A DNA stretch of 29,402 nt from an uncultured Holdemanella sp. (GTDB lineage: Bacteria; Bacillota_I; Bacilli_A; Erysipelotrichales; Erysipelotrichaceae): NCBI RefSeq assembly GCF_934754935.1, contig NZ_CAKVJB010000029.1:1-29402 (forward strand), written 5' to 3'. Positions 1 to 8,115 of the stretch are shown one piece after another. Each line of letters opens with the position of its first letter. Within the stretch, counting starts at the first letter, position 1. A program made the position numbers and the translations under genes. Below the pieces are notes generated by a model that saw nothing but the letters and a program-made list of their open reading frames with translations, was not told where the DNA came from and ran no database searches.

Positions 1-1
1 T

Positions 2-22
2 CTACAAATCCGAATTTATCAT
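2..22 (-). other. Start-like ATG after hsdM, closed by a stop after six codons
   Basis: The hsdM stop TGA overlaps an ATG as ATGA, preceded about ten bases upstream by an AAAGGAGG ribosome site inside the end of hsdM. This is how a coupled next gene, normally hsdS, would begin. The frame reads Met-Ile-Asn-Ser-Asp-Leu and then TAG at positions 4-2. Either a downstream gene has been broken by a nonsense or frameshift change, or the real start lies further left, outside the window. The window ends too soon to decide. Confidence 0.25.
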
Positions 23-1542
23 TCAGATTCTTCCTCCTTTCCATTGCTCAACAAAGCCTTTAACTCTGCCAAATTCTTATCAATTTCTCTATTTAAAGCT
101 TCAATATCAGCTAAAATCTCACTTGTTGGTGGATATTCTACCTTTTCATAGACAACTTCTTTATATTTGTTGATAGATAGATCATAATCGTTATCAATAA
201 TCTCTTGCTTATCAACCAAGAAGCTTTGTTCAGTACGCTTTCTATCTACTTCTTTATCTAAATTCTTGAATCTTTCTAAAATATCTGGAATATCATTTTC
301 TTTGACTGGAGAACGTTTATCATCTAACGAGAATCCATCGGCTTTCATATCATAGAACCAAACTTTATCAGTTCCACCATGACCGGTCTTTGTGAAAATT
401 AAAATTCCAGTTGATACACCAGCATATGGTTTAAATACACCTGAAGGCATTGAGATAACTGCTTCAAGACGATTGTCGTCAACGATTGCTTGTCGAATCG
501 CTTTATGTGCTTTACTTGAACCAAACAAAACTCCGTCCGGAACAATACATGCACATCTTCCACCGACTTTTAACATACGAATAAACAATGCTAAGAATAA
601 TAATTCAGTTTTCTTAGTTTTCGCAATCTTTAATAAGTCTGTTGAAACAGAATCGTAATCTAAAGACCCTTTAAATGGTGGATTGGCTAAAATCATAGAA
701 TATTTATTGTTATCTATATTTTGATCTGATAAACTATCACGATATTCAATATTCGGTGCTTCGACACCATGCGTCATCATATTCATTGCTCCAATACGAA
801 GCATAGTTCTATCCATATCAAAACCATTAAACATATGATTCATAAAATGATCACGATTCTGTTTATTCATCAAAATGTCATTTCTATATTTTTCCATTAA
901 ATAATCACTCGCAACAACTAAGAATCCACTTGTACCACATGCCGGATCACAAATTAATTCTTGAGGTGTTGGATTCATTAATTCAACCATCATACGAATA
1001 ATATGACGAGGCGTTCTGAATTGTCCATTACGTCCTGCTGAAGCAATCTTAGACAATAAGTATTCATATACATCACCACGAATATCCATACTTGTAGTTT
1101 TATCCATTAAGCTATAAATCTCATCCAAAGAATCGATGACCTTAGATAATACTAATGCTGTTGGAATTTTAAAAATTGCATCATCCATATATTTAGAATA
1201 TGCACTATCCTTATCACTATGTAAATTCTTTATAAACGGAAAAACCCATTCCTGCATAATTTCATACTGTTTATTTGCAGGATAGTCATGGAACGTAGAC
1301 CATTTCAGTTGATTTCCATCAATACTACGTTCCCCAATTTTTACTTCATCCGCAAATATACTTGCATACGGAATCCCTAGCATATTGGACTCTTTTGCTT
1401 TTTTATTGTCTGCAACATCCAAATCACGAATAAACATTAAATAGGTTATTTGCTCAATAACCTCTAATGGGTTCGTTAATCCACCTGCTGCAAAAACATC
1501 CCAAAGCGCATCAATTTTATTTTTAATTTCACCTGTAACCAT
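19..1542 (-). CDS. hsdM: Type I restriction-modification DNA methyltransferase subunit (N6-adenine), HsdM
   Basis: This 507-residue protein is the modification subunit of a type I system. It transfers a methyl group from S-adenosylmethionine to adenine N6 within a bipartite site chosen by HsdS. The N-terminal helical HsdM_N domain covers roughly residues 5-135 (ALWDVFAAGG and EQITYLMFIRDLD are typical). The SAM-binding motif DPACGTSGF lies near residue 198 and the catalytic NPPF motif near residue 286. The length is normal for HsdM. The start is supported by an AGGAGAG site directly before ATG. It lies 9 bases downstream of a small HTH gene, so the two are probably co-transcribed. HsdS and HsdR are not in the window, so the completeness of the system cannot be judged. 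Confidence 0.96.
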   Translation of the reverse strand: MVTGEIKNKIDALWDVFAAGGLTNPLEVIEQITYLMFIRDLDVADNKKAKESNMLGIPYASIFADEVKIGERSIDGNQLKWSTFHDYPANKQYEIMQEWVFPFIKNLHSDKDSAYSKYMDDAIFKIPTALVLSKVIDSLDEIYSLMDKTTSMDIRGDVYEYLLSKIASAGRNGQFRTPRHIIRMMVELMNPTPQELICDPACGTSGFLVVASDYLMEKYRNDILMNKQNRDHFMNHMFNGFDMDRTMLRIGAMNMMTHGVEAPNIEYRDSLSDQNIDNNKYSMILANPPFKGSLDYDSVSTDLLKIAKTKKTELLFLALFIRMLKVGGRCACIVPDGVLFGSSKAHKAIRQAIVDDNRLEAVISMPSGVFKPYAGVSTGILIFTKTGHGGTDKVWFYDMKADGFSLDDKRSPVKENDIPDILERFKNLDKEVDRKRTEQSFLVDKQEIIDNDYDLSINKYKEVVYEKVEYPPTSEILADIEALNREIDKNLAELKALLSNGKEEESE

Positions 1543-1551
1543 AACTCTCTC

Positions 1552-1752
1552 CTACTTAATCAATTCCACTACATCATCAAATGAACAATCCAAACAATCA
1601 CAAATACGAATCAACGTATCCATAGATACAGTTTCCTGTTTTGATAGCTTTGCAAGTGTAGCTGGTGTTAACTTAGCCTCTTTAGCCAAATCTGTTTTTT
1701 TCATGCCTTTATCAATCAATAATTTAAATAACTTATTATAACTTATTTGCAT
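1552..1752 (-). CDS. Small Xre/Cro-type helix-turn-helix regulator (66 aa)
   Basis: A 66-residue protein made almost entirely of one HTH_3/HTH_26-like domain. Helices two and three are visible in KKTDLAKEAKLTPATLAKL, followed by MDTLIRICDCLDCSFDDVV, the usual C-terminal part of YozG-like regulators. It should bind DNA as a dimer. It is the first gene before hsdM, with a 9-base gap. This is the position of the controller proteins that delay or tune restriction-modification expression, so autoregulation of this promoter is likely (inference). There is no membrane segment or second domain. An antitoxin-like role cannot be excluded, but no toxin gene adjoins it. Confidence 0.88.
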   Translation of the reverse strand: MQISYNKLFKLLIDKGMKKTDLAKEAKLTPATLAKLSKQETVSMDTLIRICDCLDCSFDDVVELIK

Positions 1753-1775
1753 AAAATAACCCTCGCTTTGTTTAT

Positions 1776-1804
1776 ATTATACGTGAAACGCTTACAGTAT
1801 TAAA
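1776..1804 (-). promoter_or_regulatory. Candidate promoter for the HTH-hsdM operon
   Basis: A perfect TATAAT (1776-1781, minus strand) stands about 25 bases before the HTH start codon. The matching -35 at 17 bases spacing is poor (TTTAAT), as expected of a promoter that is weak or depends on a regulator. The rest of the 177-base gap to mcrC holds no gene that I can see. Confidence 0.4.
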
Positions 1805-1904
1805 TAAAAAATATTCACTTTTATGAATAATTTGTCAACAAAAGTTAAGCTTGAAGTCAATATAAGATTTTAATGATATAACTATTTCATTGTATAACCA
1901 AAGA

Positions 1905-1938
1905 CAAAAAGAACTAGAAACTGAAATATCTAGTTCTT
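1905..1938 (-). terminator. Rho-independent terminator of the McrBC operon
   Basis: On the minus strand AAGAACTAGA pairs with TCTAGTTCTT across a short loop and is followed by TTTTT. The TAG stop codon of mcrC sits inside the 5' arm of the stem. Confidence 0.85.
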
Positions 1939-3000
1939 CTTATGAATGTCATTAAAATAATTATTCACTATATCATCTAACTGCTTACTTAATTCATTGA
2001 ATGATTTATTTAAATCCAATGTCTTTACCGATATTTGATTACCATGCATTTGATACGTTTGATCAGGTTGTATTTCCTCATTCGTTCTTGCATACAATAA
2101 CATACCTGCAACTCTATGCTTTTCATCCTTGAATGTATATTCTTTATTTTTCACATAAGTAAATATTTGATACAAATTATTTGAATGAATCGTATTTTTA
2201 TTAAATTGTAATTGTGTTGTATGACTATAATACTTGGCATCTATAATTAATACATCATTTTCTTTTTGTAGATGAATATCTGACTGCATGACTGGAAGCA
2301 TTTTAGTAAAATCATCATCTACTGCCCAAGGAATTTGAGAAGCTGATACATTTAAATTTGGATAATGCTTTCTATAGTATTCTAAGATGAACTTTTCATA
2401 CAATCTACACATGTGTTGTTCATCAATAAATGTAGCTAGTTTATATTCACCAGACTCAGTAGTCATCAACATTCCATCAATAATCAGCCTACAAATATGT
2501 ATCAACATATAATAGGTTTGATTATTTCTATGGAAACGAACGCTTGACCAACGAATTTGTTTTGGATCAATTAAATCCACATTTGAAAAATACAACAATT
2601 CCTTTTTTAAAGACTGTTTATATTCCCTTTTTACCTTACCACTTCTAAGCAACAATGTTGCCGTTGATTTAATAATTTGATTCAATAAAACATTCTCACT
2701 TAATTCATCATATTCACAAGTTAAAACCTGCCTATGCATAGAAACATTTCTCATACTTTGTTGAATATCAATCTTTCCACGAAGCACTTTTAAATCATCT
2801 TTTTGATCAATATATTCCCTATACAAACCTTGTTTTAATTGCGAGGCAATCCCCTTAGAAAGAATCATCGCAAATAAATCATAGATTTCTTCAAAAGATT
2901 CAACCGATATATTTCTATAACTATCCTGCCTTAAACTTTGGAAAGCATAAGACAACATATAATAAATGTTATGAATGAAAATATTCTTATCTAGCATCAT
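1930..3000 (-). CDS. mcrC: McrC-type subunit of the McrBC restriction system (nuclease)
   Basis: A 356-residue McrC-family protein, the endonuclease partner that docks on the McrB ring and cuts DNA carrying modified cytosines. The opening NIYYMLSYAFQ and the later LLNQIIKSTATLLL region are typical of the family. The PD-(D/E)XK nuclease core is visible at about residues 240-258, with an Asp in SDIHLQKE and then IIDAKYY carrying the Asp-Ala-Lys catalytic triplet. The start overlaps the mcrB stop as ATGA, so translation is coupled. It is the last gene of the operon, with a terminator on its stop codon. Two adjacent ATGs (3000 and 2997) are possible starts. Confidence 0.93.
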   Translation of the reverse strand: MMLDKNIFIHNIYYMLSYAFQSLRQDSYRNISVESFEEIYDLFAMILSKGIASQLKQGLYREYIDQKDDLKVLRGKIDIQQSMRNVSMHRQVLTCEYDELSENVLLNQIIKSTATLLLRSGKVKREYKQSLKKELLYFSNVDLIDPKQIRWSSVRFHRNNQTYYMLIHICRLIIDGMLMTTESGEYKLATFIDEQHMCRLYEKFILEYYRKHYPNLNVSASQIPWAVDDDFTKMLPVMQSDIHLQKENDVLIIDAKYYSHTTQLQFNKNTIHSNNLYQIFTYVKNKEYTFKDEKHRVAGMLLYARTNEEIQPDQTYQMHGNQISVKTLDLNKSFNELSKQLDDIVNNYFNDIHKKN

Positions 3001-5483
3001 TCAAATACTCCATGAAGATCATTTTTCCAACGCTCTACTTTACTAGGCTCATCAAACCAATATTCGTTTAACATTGGAAGAATATCAAAATCGACAATAT
3101 CCAATAAAATTTCATTCGTACAAGTATCTAAATTACAGAAATAGCTATGACCAATACAGAAACCACTACCCAAAGAATCATCCTTAAGAATTTCGTCATT
3201 CAAATCTTTAACTCTATCAATTAATTTATCAAATACAGGACTATTCAATTTCTGTTGATACTTCTTGAATCCATCCGTATCAAAACCTGGTTCCATAGTA
3301 AAGAAACTAAAACGTCTTCTTAACGCATAATCAATCAAAGCTAAACTTCGATCTGCCGTATTCATCATGCCAATAATATGAAGGTTTTGTGGTACTGAAA
3401 AATCCAATCCATTATATGCCAACTTAATTTTATTATCACGATAATCCGGCTCAATCAACATTAATAATTCCCCAAAAATCTTACTCATATTACCACGATT
3501 GATTTCATCAATAATGAAGAAATAATCCTTATCTGGATGATTTGAAGCCTTTTGACAAAATTGATAGAAAATACCATACTTCATTTCAAAACCATTCTCA
3601 CAAGGCTTATATCCAAGCATAAAATCTTCATACGAATAATTCTGATGAAATTGAACAAATTCAATACGATCATCATTCTTTTCTTCCATGATAGAATAAG
3701 CCAATCGCTTCGCTGCAAACGTCTTACCAACACCAGGAGGACCTTGCAAAATAATATTCTTTTTCTTCTTTAAAACCGAGACAAAACGATCATATTTAGC
3801 ATCTGTCACAAACACGTCATTCAAGAAATCTTTTTTTGTATATTTGTTTATAATCTTATTTGTCTGAACTGGATTCTCTTCACGAATCAAATCAAGAATT
3901 TGTTCATATTCATTCTTAGTCAATTTAAACAAACTACCCTGAGAACAAACAAAGAATTCCATATTTCCTAATCCAGGACATGCTTTTAACAGGGCAAAAT
4001 CAATAGGTGAAGATAAAGACTCTACCTTTTTAAAATAAATTCTTTCTTCATCCTGCTCTTTAGTTACCTCTAAAATTGCAACCACTTGTTTAATTGGAGT
4101 CGATTCATAACCAATAATTTTATCTCCAACTTTCGCATCCAAAAAGTTTTGAAACACACGACGCTTATTCCCATTGTCGTTATATAAAGTATAGCTTTGT
4201 TCTTTACCAACAGGCATACTCGACATACTCCAAATCTTTGAATTTGCACTTAAAAACCAATAACGACAATTAGACTCTTCCTCGACCTTCAATAAATCAT
4301 TCATATCCACATTAAAGTATGGCTTTAAGATATAGTCTACAAATAAATTCAATTCTTTGTCTGGCACACCAATACATGTAGTATTACTATTAGGCGTCCA
4401 CCATTTTTTTACATCTTTATAAGGACTCTTATCCAAAGATTCTTTAATCACACGATAAGGACGTTCAATCCAATCTTGTTTAACTGTACTATCAAATACA
4501 TCATCTGATACTATTTGACCTAATAAGCAGATACTATTTCCTCTGCACAAATAGAAATAGTCTCCTTTTTTCATTACATTTTTAAAAGCATCTCCTTGAG
4601 ACATCTTTGTCGTACCAACCGAATTGGTATTTTTGTTCATACAAATCACTTTTCTTGCTAAATAGTCATTAAACTGAGTATCAGAGACACTATCAGCACC
4701 ATGACTAATTTTCCAAAAATGTGAATGAACACATTCATTTGAAGAATACACATCTGTTTCCTCTTTAACATATAGAGTTGTTTTTTCTTTTTCAATCTTA
4801 GCAGCTTTTTGTCTTTGATTTACAAAATAACCAAAATCAATTGCCAATGTCTTACATTTAGGATCATCATAACAATCATCTTCTAGTTTACTTTGCATAA
4901 TTTGTTTTAGTTCTTCATCCCTAGACAATTCCAAACATATTTCATCATACAAGCCCATTAGATTTTGAATATTATTTTTATAATCACCAGCCTTGAAAAT
5001 ATAATTAGTATTTAATTCATTTGCCAATGACTTTGCCTCTTCAAATTTATAAATATAATACTTGTCCGGATAGCGTAACCATAAATATGTTGTCAGTGTA
5101 TTTTCTGTTTGGAAATCACTCTTACCAGAATCCCAATATTTATTGACTAATTGTTTAGATTGAGCTTTAAAAGAAACCATTCGACCATATAAATCTTTAC
5201 TTTCATCAAACAAATCCATAAACATTTGTCTAACAGTTTCTGATTCTTTCTGTGCAAATTCTTCTATCATTTTTCTAGGAAAATAATGTGATGAAGCCAA
5301 TAAATTAAATGTTTTATACAAAGAATTCTTTAACATTGTACAAAAATCAGTAGATTCAATATCCCAACGATCTTGAAACCCCTTGATAGCTTGCCACTTA
5401 AATTTTTCATCATCCCATCGATTCCCTTTTAACTCACTTTTATATTCTTCAAGTAATTCTTGAAATCTATTATTATCAATCAT
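2997..5483 (-). CDS. mcrB: McrB-type AAA+ GTPase with EVE modified-base reader domain
   Basis: An 828-residue motor and specificity subunit of an McrBC system. The AAA+ module at the C-terminus has Walker A GPPGVGKT near residue 580, Walker B FFIIDEINRGN near 652 and the McrB signature MMNTADRSLALIDYALRRR near 704. Residues about 405-535 form an EVE domain (YWFLSANSKIW, then AKVGDKIIGYE). This PUA-like fold reads modified bases in many restriction systems. Before it, around residues 250-330, lies a second possible PUA-like region (FWKISHGAD to YLCRGNSICLLGQI). The N-terminal 230 residues are helical and of a type often seen in McrB homologues. McrB is expected to use GTP, translocate, and recruit McrC. 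The gene overlaps its neighbours by ATGA on both sides. Confidence 0.95.
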   Translation of the reverse strand: MIDNNRFQELLEEYKSELKGNRWDDEKFKWQAIKGFQDRWDIESTDFCTMLKNSLYKTFNLLASSHYFPRKMIEEFAQKESETVRQMFMDLFDESKDLYGRMVSFKAQSKQLVNKYWDSGKSDFQTENTLTTYLWLRYPDKYYIYKFEEAKSLANELNTNYIFKAGDYKNNIQNLMGLYDEICLELSRDEELKQIMQSKLEDDCYDDPKCKTLAIDFGYFVNQRQKAAKIEKEKTTLYVKEETDVYSSNECVHSHFWKISHGADSVSDTQFNDYLARKVICMNKNTNSVGTTKMSQGDAFKNVMKKGDYFYLCRGNSICLLGQIVSDDVFDSTVKQDWIERPYRVIKESLDKSPYKDVKKWWTPNSNTTCIGVPDKELNLFVDYILKPYFNVDMNDLLKVEEESNCRYWFLSANSKIWSMSSMPVGKEQSYTLYNDNGNKRRVFQNFLDAKVGDKIIGYESTPIKQVVAILEVTKEQDEERIYFKKVESLSSPIDFALLKACPGLGNMEFFVCSQGSLFKLTKNEYEQILDLIREENPVQTNKIINKYTKKDFLNDVFVTDAKYDRFVSVLKKKKNIILQGPPGVGKTFAAKRLAYSIMEEKNDDRIEFVQFHQNYSYEDFMLGYKPCENGFEMKYGIFYQFCQKASNHPDKDYFFIIDEINRGNMSKIFGELLMLIEPDYRDNKIKLAYNGLDFSVPQNLHIIGMMNTADRSLALIDYALRRRFSFFTMEPGFDTDGFKKYQQKLNSPVFDKLIDRVKDLNDEILKDDSLGSGFCIGHSYFCNLDTCTNEILLDIVDFDILPMLNEYWFDEPSKVERWKNDLHGVFE

Positions 5484-6640
5484 AATTTTGTACTCCTTAT
5501 ATCAAAATCCATTAATGCCTCATGATACTCTTCTACATCATTATAGTCACAAGGATTAATGTTTGTGTGTTCATTATTTGGATCATACTTGTTTTTCCAA
5601 GCTTTTCTTAAATTGATTTGATGCTTATACTGAATTAAATTGTCATAATTTGAAGCATCAATTTTAGAATACATACCTTCTGAATCACATTCTTTGATCC
5701 AATTCAATCTATCATTATATTCAACTAAATAATCATCAATGGTAGTGAATTTATCAAAGTTAAAACCATTAAATTGATGCTTGGAATCATATGTCTCTTG
5801 CCAATCAAGTATTAGTGCATTTCTGTAATCTTCTTCAGTATCATAATCATCTACATCAATTTTTGTTTTAAAGCTTGGATCATACTTATCTTGCCAACAA
5901 GATCTTAATGCATCCAAATACTCTTCTTCACAATCATAATCACTAGGATCTAATTTATATACATTATCCTTGTCATATTTATTCATCCTATTCTTTTTAT
6001 TTTCAATTGCGTTTGAATAATCATCCTCATTTGAATAATCATTTGGATCTATCGAACTAAACTCATTAAAATAATCATACTTACGCTTCCATAATTGTCG
6101 TAATGCATCTACATACTCATCTTCATCATCAAATTGACTTGGATCTATATTATATTCATTATTCGAATCATGTTCATCCTTCCATTCTCTACACTCATCT
6201 ATTCGATCCTTATACTCATTTACATCATCAATCAATTCTAAATCAATATATTCAAACTCATCATAAGGATCCAATTCCTTTTTCCAAGCCCGCTTTAAAG
6301 CCTTAATATAATACTCTTTATACTCAAAATCACATGGATTCACTTCAAATTCACAATCACAATCCCATTCATCACGCCACTCTAATCTTGTTCTATATAC
6401 ATCTACATCATAGGCATAATCATCATAATTCGAATAATTTGATACATTCACATAGTCTTCAAACTCACATTCAGGATCTTCATATTCTTGCCACTTCTCT
6501 TTAAGCGCAGCCAAATATTCTTTACAACTCGAATAATCATATTGATTCACATGAAACTCATTCTTAGGATTATACTTCTCAGCCCAACCATCCTGACGCA
6601 ACATTTTACCAATCGCAAACCCTAATATTCTTCTAACCAT
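5480..6640 (-). CDS. Acidic tandem-repeat protein, first gene of the McrBC operon
   Basis: I do not recognise this 386-residue protein as a named family. After a short basic N-terminus (MVRRILGFAIGKMLRQ) it consists of about eleven degenerate repeats of 30-36 residues. Each runs roughly as Trp-Lys-x-Lys-Tyr-Asp, x2, Asn-Glu-Phe, x2-3, Ile-Asp-Pro-x-Asp-Tyr, x3-4, Glu-Tyr-x-x-Ala-Leu. It is very rich in Asp, Glu and Tyr and must be strongly negative. There is no signal peptide. The start is set at ATG 6640, with AAAAAAGGA upstream; a TTG at 6661 would begin on top of that site. Its stop overlaps the mcrB start as ATGA, so it is translated together with McrB and McrC and probably works with them. 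A DNA-mimic, scaffold or regulator role is inference only. Confidence 0.85.
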   Translation of the reverse strand: MVRRILGFAIGKMLRQDGWAEKYNPKNEFHVNQYDYSSCKEYLAALKEKWQEYEDPECEFEDYVNVSNYSNYDDYAYDVDVYRTRLEWRDEWDCDCEFEVNPCDFEYKEYYIKALKRAWKKELDPYDEFEYIDLELIDDVNEYKDRIDECREWKDEHDSNNEYNIDPSQFDDEDEYVDALRQLWKRKYDYFNEFSSIDPNDYSNEDDYSNAIENKKNRMNKYDKDNVYKLDPSDYDCEEEYLDALRSCWQDKYDPSFKTKIDVDDYDTEEDYRNALILDWQETYDSKHQFNGFNFDKFTTIDDYLVEYNDRLNWIKECDSEGMYSKIDASNYDNLIQYKHQINLRKAWKNKYDPNNEHTNINPCDYNDVEEYHEALMDFDIRSTKL

Positions 6641-6660
6641 ATACCTAATTCCTTTTTTCA

Positions 6661-6666
6661 ATTATA
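6661..6666 (-). promoter_or_regulatory. Candidate -10 element for the McrBC operon
   Basis: A perfect TATAAT lies about 20 bases upstream of the ATG at 6640, just after the terminator of the upstream rpn-like gene. No convincing -35 is present at 16-18 bases, so the promoter is weak or needs an activator, or the operon also relies on read-through. Confidence 0.3.
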
Positions 6667-6670
6667 CACC

Positions 6671-6696
6671 AAAAAAGCCGCCATATTATAGGCGAC
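6671..6696 (-). terminator. Terminator of the Rpn-like gene
   Basis: On the minus strand GTCGCC pairs with GGCGGC (one G-U pair) around an 8-base loop, followed by TTTTTT. It separates the rpn-like gene from the McrBC operon. Confidence 0.8.
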
Positions 6697-6736
6697 TCAG
6701 TTATCATCTTCACTTTTTCAAATTTCTAGAATATGA

Positions 6737-7795
6737 CTATTTCAACAACTCCATAATTTCATCTTCACTCTTCGACAATGACTTAGAAATAAGCTCTAAA
6801 CTCATCCCATTTGCAAGCATCGCTTTAATCCCTTGTTTCATTACTTGGTTCATCTGCTCAATTTGTCTATTTGCATCTTCTACTTTCTTATCAGCTTCTT
6901 CCACTTGTTTTCGAACGTCTTCTTGTGCTTTTCGAACATCTTCTTGTGCTTTTCGAACATCTTCTTGCTCTTTTCGAACGTCTTCTTGCTCTTTTCGAAC
7001 GTCTTCTTGCTCTTTTCGAACGTCTTCTTGTGCTTTTCGAACCTTTTCTTTTGCTTTTTGAAGCTCTTCAAGTTCAAGCTGTAGTTCGATTCGTTCTTCA
7101 TTTTCATGCAGTTTTTGAAAATCTTCTATTATTTTTTTCCAACGATCATCCGATATAGTTTCTACACGTTTCTCTAACATCTGAATCACCTCATCACTTT
7201 CTATCATCATCTTAATCTTACTATCTTCCATTCCTTTATGGCAATTCAAAAAGTAATAAATCATTTTTTCCTGTTCATTCATGACTTCAAGCGGCTTATT
7301 TAAATCTACTTTTGGCATTTCAATTGTACGTAACTTCATACGATCTTCTTTTTCTTCTTTCACAAAAGGTAAGTCACCATCACATTTGTACCTGAATGTA
7401 TTACATATATTATCATTTTCAAAAATATTCACATTGAAGAAAATCATGACAATGGTTTCCTTTAGTTGACTGTAGCTTTTCCCCTCCATATCTTGTGAGC
7501 CATGAAGTCTAGCCGAATAATAAGGAAAGCGATTCATTAAATTATCTTTTGTTTGTCTTAACTGCATTTCTAAATCTACCATCGTTTGATCATCAAATTC
7601 AACTAATAGATCCAAACGTGGACTTTTCATTTTACTATAGTCTTTTACCATTTCTGAATTCTTTACAACAACTTTATTGACCTTCCTTTCTAAAAACACC
7701 GTAAGTAATGATTTTAAGGCATCATTAGCCTCTTTACAATCTTCGCCAAACACATACTTAAAGGCGAAATCATTTAATAAATTTGCACTCCTCAT
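6737..7795 (-). CDS. Rpn-like PD-(D/E)XK nuclease / putative transposase-family protein with heptad-repeat tail
   Basis: This 352-residue protein belongs to the Rpn / PDDEXK_2 group (often annotated as PD-(D/E)XK nuclease family transposase). The opening NLLNDFAFKYVFG and the catalytic stretch RLDLLVEFDD...VDLEMQ (Asp near residue 62, Asp-x-Glu near 74-76) are diagnostic. The FPYYSARLH segment also fits. Members are DNA endonucleases that can promote RecA-independent recombination; several are linked to defence. The C-terminal third is a long coiled coil containing about seven tandem copies of a seven-residue unit (DVRKEQE or DVRKAQE). ATG 7795 is preferred over GTG 7801 because AAGAGG lies at a proper distance only from the ATG. 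It has its own terminator. No inverted repeats mark it as a transposon. Confidence 0.88.
   Translation of the reverse strand: MRSANLLNDFAFKYVFGEDCKEANDALKSLLTVFLERKVNKVVVKNSEMVKDYSKMKSPRLDLLVEFDDQTMVDLEMQLRQTKDNLMNRFPYYSARLHGSQDMEGKSYSQLKETIVMIFFNVNIFENDNICNTFRYKCDGDLPFVKEEKEDRMKLRTIEMPKVDLNKPLEVMNEQEKMIYYFLNCHKGMEDSKIKMMIESDEVIQMLEKRVETISDDRWKKIIEDFQKLHENEERIELQLELEELQKAKEKVRKAQEDVRKEQEDVRKEQEDVRKEQEDVRKAQEDVRKAQEDVRKQVEEADKKVEDANRQIEQMNQVMKQGIKAMLANGMSLELISKSLSKSEDEIMELLK
6908..7054 (-). repeat. Seven tandem 21-bp repeats encoding coiled-coil heptads
   Basis: TTTTCGAAC recurs on the plus strand every 21 bases (starting near 6908, 6929, 6950, 6971, 6992, 7013 and 7034). Neighbouring units differ by only one or two bases. 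Each unit encodes one heptad (DVRKEQE or DVRKAQE) of the Rpn-like protein, so copy-number change would stay in frame. The repetition keeps other frames open and creates several spurious ORFs here. Confidence 0.92.
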
Positions 7796-8088
7796 GAGCA
7801 CCTCTTTCTAGTAGGCATTTCATTTAAATCATTCATCTAAAATATTTGAATGTGTATTCGTATATTTACTTGTAGTTTGAACACTTTTTGTAACAATGAT
7901 TCGTTAGATAAATGAACTATTATCACTCACATGTCAAAGACAAAAAAAATTATACCTTCATTTTTAACATCAAAGCAGGATTTAACGATCGAATCAACTA
8001 AGTGTATTAAACACCAAATGTCAGATTGCCTACATACTCTTATACGAAAAAAAAAACACTTTTTCGAAAAAAATTTAACTTTTTGCAT
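7796..8088. other. AT-rich intergenic region without a recognised gene
   Basis: Between the Rpn-like gene and the kinase terminator I see no convincing gene. A 79-codon plus-strand frame (7931-8170) lacks a ribosome site and runs into the kinase gene, so I reject it. A weak AT-only inverted repeat (CGAAAAA...TTTTTCG, near 8046-8067) lies beside the kinase terminator. The rpn promoter must be here, but no clean -35/-10 pair stands out. Confidence 0.6.
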
Positions 8089-8115
8089 AAAAAAACTAGA
8101 ATCCATAGACTCTAG
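8089..8115 (-). terminator. Terminator of the hybrid kinase gene
   Basis: On the minus strand CTAGAGTC pairs with GATTCTAG (one G-U pair) around a 4-base loop, followed by seven T. The kinase TAG stop codon lies in the stem. Confidence 0.85.

Noticed and set aside
6908..7054. CRISPR-like array
   Set aside because: The units are contiguous 21-mers with no unique spacers and encode coiled-coil heptads in a real gene; no cas genes are present.
6833..7158. Several open frames on both strands over the 21-bp array
   Set aside because: They arise because the repeat unit is a multiple of three and lacks stops; products are monotonous Phe/Leu- or Lys-rich chains.
6671..7810. Rpn-like gene as a mobile insertion element
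   Set aside because: The family is labelled transposase in databases, but no terminal inverted repeats or target duplications are visible around it.
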